DNA of 9,366 nucleotides from Bacteroidota bacterium. Its GTDB lineage: Bacteria > Bacteroidota > Ignavibacteria > UBA10030 > UBA8401. A program made the position numbers and the translations under genes. Every line of letters starts with the position of its first letter. The first letter of the stretch is position 1. Positions 7,522 through 9,366 of this stretch are shown one piece after another. The stretch spans positions 16,126 to 25,491 of the forward strand of contig DMPG01000379.1 of assembly GCA_003456055.1 (NCBI GenBank). Reading direction: 5' to 3'. The notes beneath the pieces are model-generated. The model saw nothing but the letters and a program-made list of their open reading frames with translations, was not told the origin of the DNA and did no database searches.

Positions 7522-8661
7522 TTATGGATCCATCACCGTCGGAATAATATTATACAAAAAGTTGTAAGTTCCTGTTCCATCTTTTGCAATGAGACCAAAC
7601 CACCCGCGGTCATCCCAAAATGTAATGGACATTTTTTCGTTCAAGGCAGCAATACGCATTGTCCGATAGTATTCCCGTACAATGTCGGTATTACGCTCCG
7701 CTGTATTTGATGCACGCCCAACTCCAAGCTCACCATAGTTTATTGGAACGCCAATCAATTTCGAATGTACTGCCACTTTGCCAACCGCGTTGATTAAAGA
7801 ATTGCCTCCCGGCCATGATGCATTACTGCCATTTTCACCGCAGAATGACCAGGGGTCATATGTATGAACTTGAATTGCCAAATACGAATCTGAACCACCA
7901 CCAGGAAGAGTTGCTTTGTTGGGATAAACTTCTTCGATTTGCGATTGATTCCCCTGTCCATTTGTTGAAACCATTATTATTCGAGTAACATTTTTCCCAC
8001 CCGTTTCCCGAATAGCTTTGTAGCCGATGTAATTGATATTTCGGGTCAGCGCAAGAGCTATTGGATCATTCGGGGTAGTTCCACCATTCCAATCTCCGAA
8101 TGCTCCATCCGGCTCATTGAGAATTTCAAAAATAAGATGATCGGAATAATCTTTATAGTAATTTGCAATTCCCCGCCATAGATTTGTAAAGATAGAATCA
8201 TGAAGAGCTGATCCATCATAATTATCTTTCAGCCAATGTTCGTGATGCATATTTAATACTACATACATCTTCCGTTCAAGCGCGTATTCAATAACTGCCT
8301 TCAATTGTAAAAATCGAGGATGAAGATAATTGACAGTACCGCTGGTATTTGCTAGAGTGTTACCACTAAATCCTTCCCTCCAGGTAACCGGAATTCGAAT
8401 ATGACGCATACCCGCATTATAATACAGGTCAATGATCGGCCGTATACTTTCAGGTGTCGTAGAATTTTGGGCAAGATCAAATGTATTGCCTAAGTTGAAT
8501 CCTGTTCCCATCGAAAGAATCACTGTTGATGCGGTTAGTACAGATGATGTATCAATCACCGTAATGTTCTTCACGGATTCAGTTATCTGTTCCTTAGAAC
8601 AAGACATTAGTATAAATAGAATAAAAACTATGATTGAAGTACCGAAACGTTTTATATTCAT
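7522..8661 (-). CDS. Glycoside hydrolase family 5 lipoprotein, endo-beta-glucanase/cellulase type
   Basis: This retaining endo-acting glycosidase (379 residues from the chosen start) would be anchored to a membrane as a lipoprotein and cut beta-1,4-glucan or a related beta-glycan. A short signal peptide ends in the lipobox LMSC with Cys21. GH5 motifs follow in order: GFNLGNTFD (54-62), HIRIPVTW (87-94), NMHHEHW (137-143), ILNEP with the acid/base Glu183, VHTYDPW with His266 and Tyr268, YGELG with the nucleophile Glu311, and ITFWDD with Trp349. All catalytic residues are present. The GFNLGNT opening suggests subfamily 4 or a close relative. No binding module is attached. The ATG at 8661 is preferred because it gives a standard lipoprotein signal and lies 8 nt after the reductase stop. 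An in-frame ATG at 8682 would overlap that gene and add seven residues. The pair is probably co-transcribed. Confidence 0.94.
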   Translation of the reverse strand: MNIKRFGTSIIVFILFILMSCSKEQITESVKNITVIDTSSVLTASTVILSMGTGFNLGNTFDLAQNSTTPESIRPIIDLYYNAGMRHIRIPVTWREGFSGNTLANTSGTVNYLHPRFLQLKAVIEYALERKMYVVLNMHHEHWLKDNYDGSALHDSIFTNLWRGIANYYKDYSDHLIFEILNEPDGAFGDWNGGTTPNDPIALALTRNINYIGYKAIRETGGKNVTRIIMVSTNGQGNQSQIEEVYPNKATLPGGGSDSYLAIQVHTYDPWSFCGENGSNASWPGGNSLINAVGKVAVHSKLIGVPINYGELGVGRASNTAERNTDIVREYYRTMRIAALNEKMSITFWDDRGWFGLIAKDGTGTYNFLYNIIPTVMDP

Positions 8662-8669
8662 TGATGTGA

Positions 8670-9366
8670 TTATTGACTCCATTTTGTCGGCATTCTATCC
8701 CACCGATGTGTTTTTAGTTTTTTAATTAACGATTCTTCCAATCTTTTTCCATCGGAAGTACTCATATTTGCTTTTACATTTTTAGCGGATCTCATACCCG
8801 GAATAATTGTCGATACATTTTTATTTTGTAGAATAAATCGTAACGCCATTTCAGGTAAGTTCATATCAGAAGGAAGAATCGGCTTTAACTGTTCCACTCT
8901 TTCAACCGTGGGATTCAGGTTCTGAGGAACAAAGTAAGATGCTCTCCAGTCTCCTTCGGGGAATACTGTATCATTTGTTAGCATTCCAGTGAGCGAACCT
9001 TCATCAAAAGGGACTCTGGCAATAACTCCAATGTTTAACTTTTCGCATAATGGAAATAGTTGATCTTCGGGCGATTGGTCAAAAATATTGTAGACCACCT
9101 GAACTGATTGGAAATGTCCGGTGGCTAATGCTTTTAAGCAATTATTAGGCTCCCATCGGTTTACACTTATTCCAAAGTTGAGCACTTTTCCATCTTGTTT
9201 TAGTTTTTGCAACGCATTTTTCCACTCGTCATGGTCAGCCCAAGAGTCATCCCAAACATGAAATTGCTGAAGATCAATAGTTTCTAATTGTAAATTTTTT
9301 AAACTTTTTTCTGTGTAATCTATAATATGATCAAATGGATAAACATCTTCTAATTTCGAACCAGCG
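8670..9366 (-). CDS. Aldo/keto reductase, N-terminus outside the window
   Basis: About 231 C-terminal codons of a cytoplasmic NAD(P)H-dependent oxidoreductase of the aldo/keto reductase superfamily are visible, open to the right edge. The frame reads through from 9366 without a stop, so a short version starting at the TTG at 9212 is not the true gene. Family landmarks are IDLQQFHVWDD with the catalytic His (codon 9260-9258), GKVLNFGISVN, the strand VQVVYNIFDQS, GVIARVPFDEGSLTG, and the cofactor-phosphate region ALRFILQN then TIIPGMRSAKNVKAN near the end. The catalytic Asp, Tyr and Lys lie outside the window. The C-terminus HRWDRMPTKWSQ fits the AKR fold's tail. The natural substrate cannot be read; linkage to a GH5 gene 8 nt downstream suggests a sugar or carbonyl product of glycan breakdown. 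Confidence 0.92.
   Translation of the reverse strand, partial: AGSKLEDVYPFDHIIDYTEKSLKNLQLETIDLQQFHVWDDSWADHDEWKNALQKLKQDGKVLNFGISVNRWEPNNCLKALATGHFQSVQVVYNIFDQSPEDQLFPLCEKLNIGVIARVPFDEGSLTGMLTNDTVFPEGDWRASYFVPQNLNPTVERVEQLKPILPSDMNLPEMALRFILQNKNVSTIIPGMRSAKNVKANMSTSDGKRLEESLIKKLKTHRWDRMPTKWSQ

Noticed and set aside
8432..8725. 97-codon plus-strand reading frame across the GH5 start
   Set aside because: It is antisense to the GH5 signal peptide and the end of the reductase, and its hydrophobic stretch mirrors those regions.

Overview
The window carries five substantial genes and the first codons of a sixth, all on the minus strand. It looks like part of a secreted-glycan utilisation region from a bacterium of the Bacteroidota/Chlorobiota/Ignavibacteriota (FCB) group. 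The best taxonomic clue is the C-terminal type IX secretion (T9SS) sorting domain of the 899-residue protein, which starts with NYPNPFNPTT. That NPFNP form is common in Ignavibacteria and related deep FCB lineages. A TonB-dependent receptor with an N-terminal carboxypeptidase-regulatory-like domain, a lipoprotein glycosidase and a moderately AT-rich base composition fit the same group. The lineage is inferred, not proven.

In transcription order (right to left) the layout is as follows. At 9366-8670 lies an aldo/keto reductase whose N-terminus is outside the window. At 8661-7522, only 8 nt further on, lies a glycoside hydrolase family 5 lipoprotein (endo-beta-glucanase/cellulase type). A 449-nt gap at 7521-7073 holds several AT-rich direct and inverted repeats and a candidate promoter. 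At 7072-5660 lies a divergent sodium:solute symporter-like permease. At 5590-2891 lies a multidomain secreted protein with two tandem copies of a ~215-residue module, an FN3 domain, a CBM9-like domain and a T9SS sorting signal. A GC-rich 10-bp hairpin follows at 2877-2854. At 2826-58 lies an outer-membrane TonB-dependent receptor. At 35-1 a further gene begins with a good Shine-Dalgarno and is cut by the window edge.

Taken together, a plausible model is that the surface CBM protein holds polysaccharide, the GH5 lipoprotein cleaves beta-glucan-type chains, the TonB receptor moves oligosaccharides across the outer membrane, the symporter moves sugars across the inner membrane, and the reductase acts on a sugar or carbonyl product in the cytoplasm. 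No SusD-like lipoprotein is visible, so this is not a classical SusC/SusD locus. The individual family calls are well supported. The joint pathway and substrate are inference. I saw no RNA genes, CRISPR arrays, insertion sequences or phage genes.
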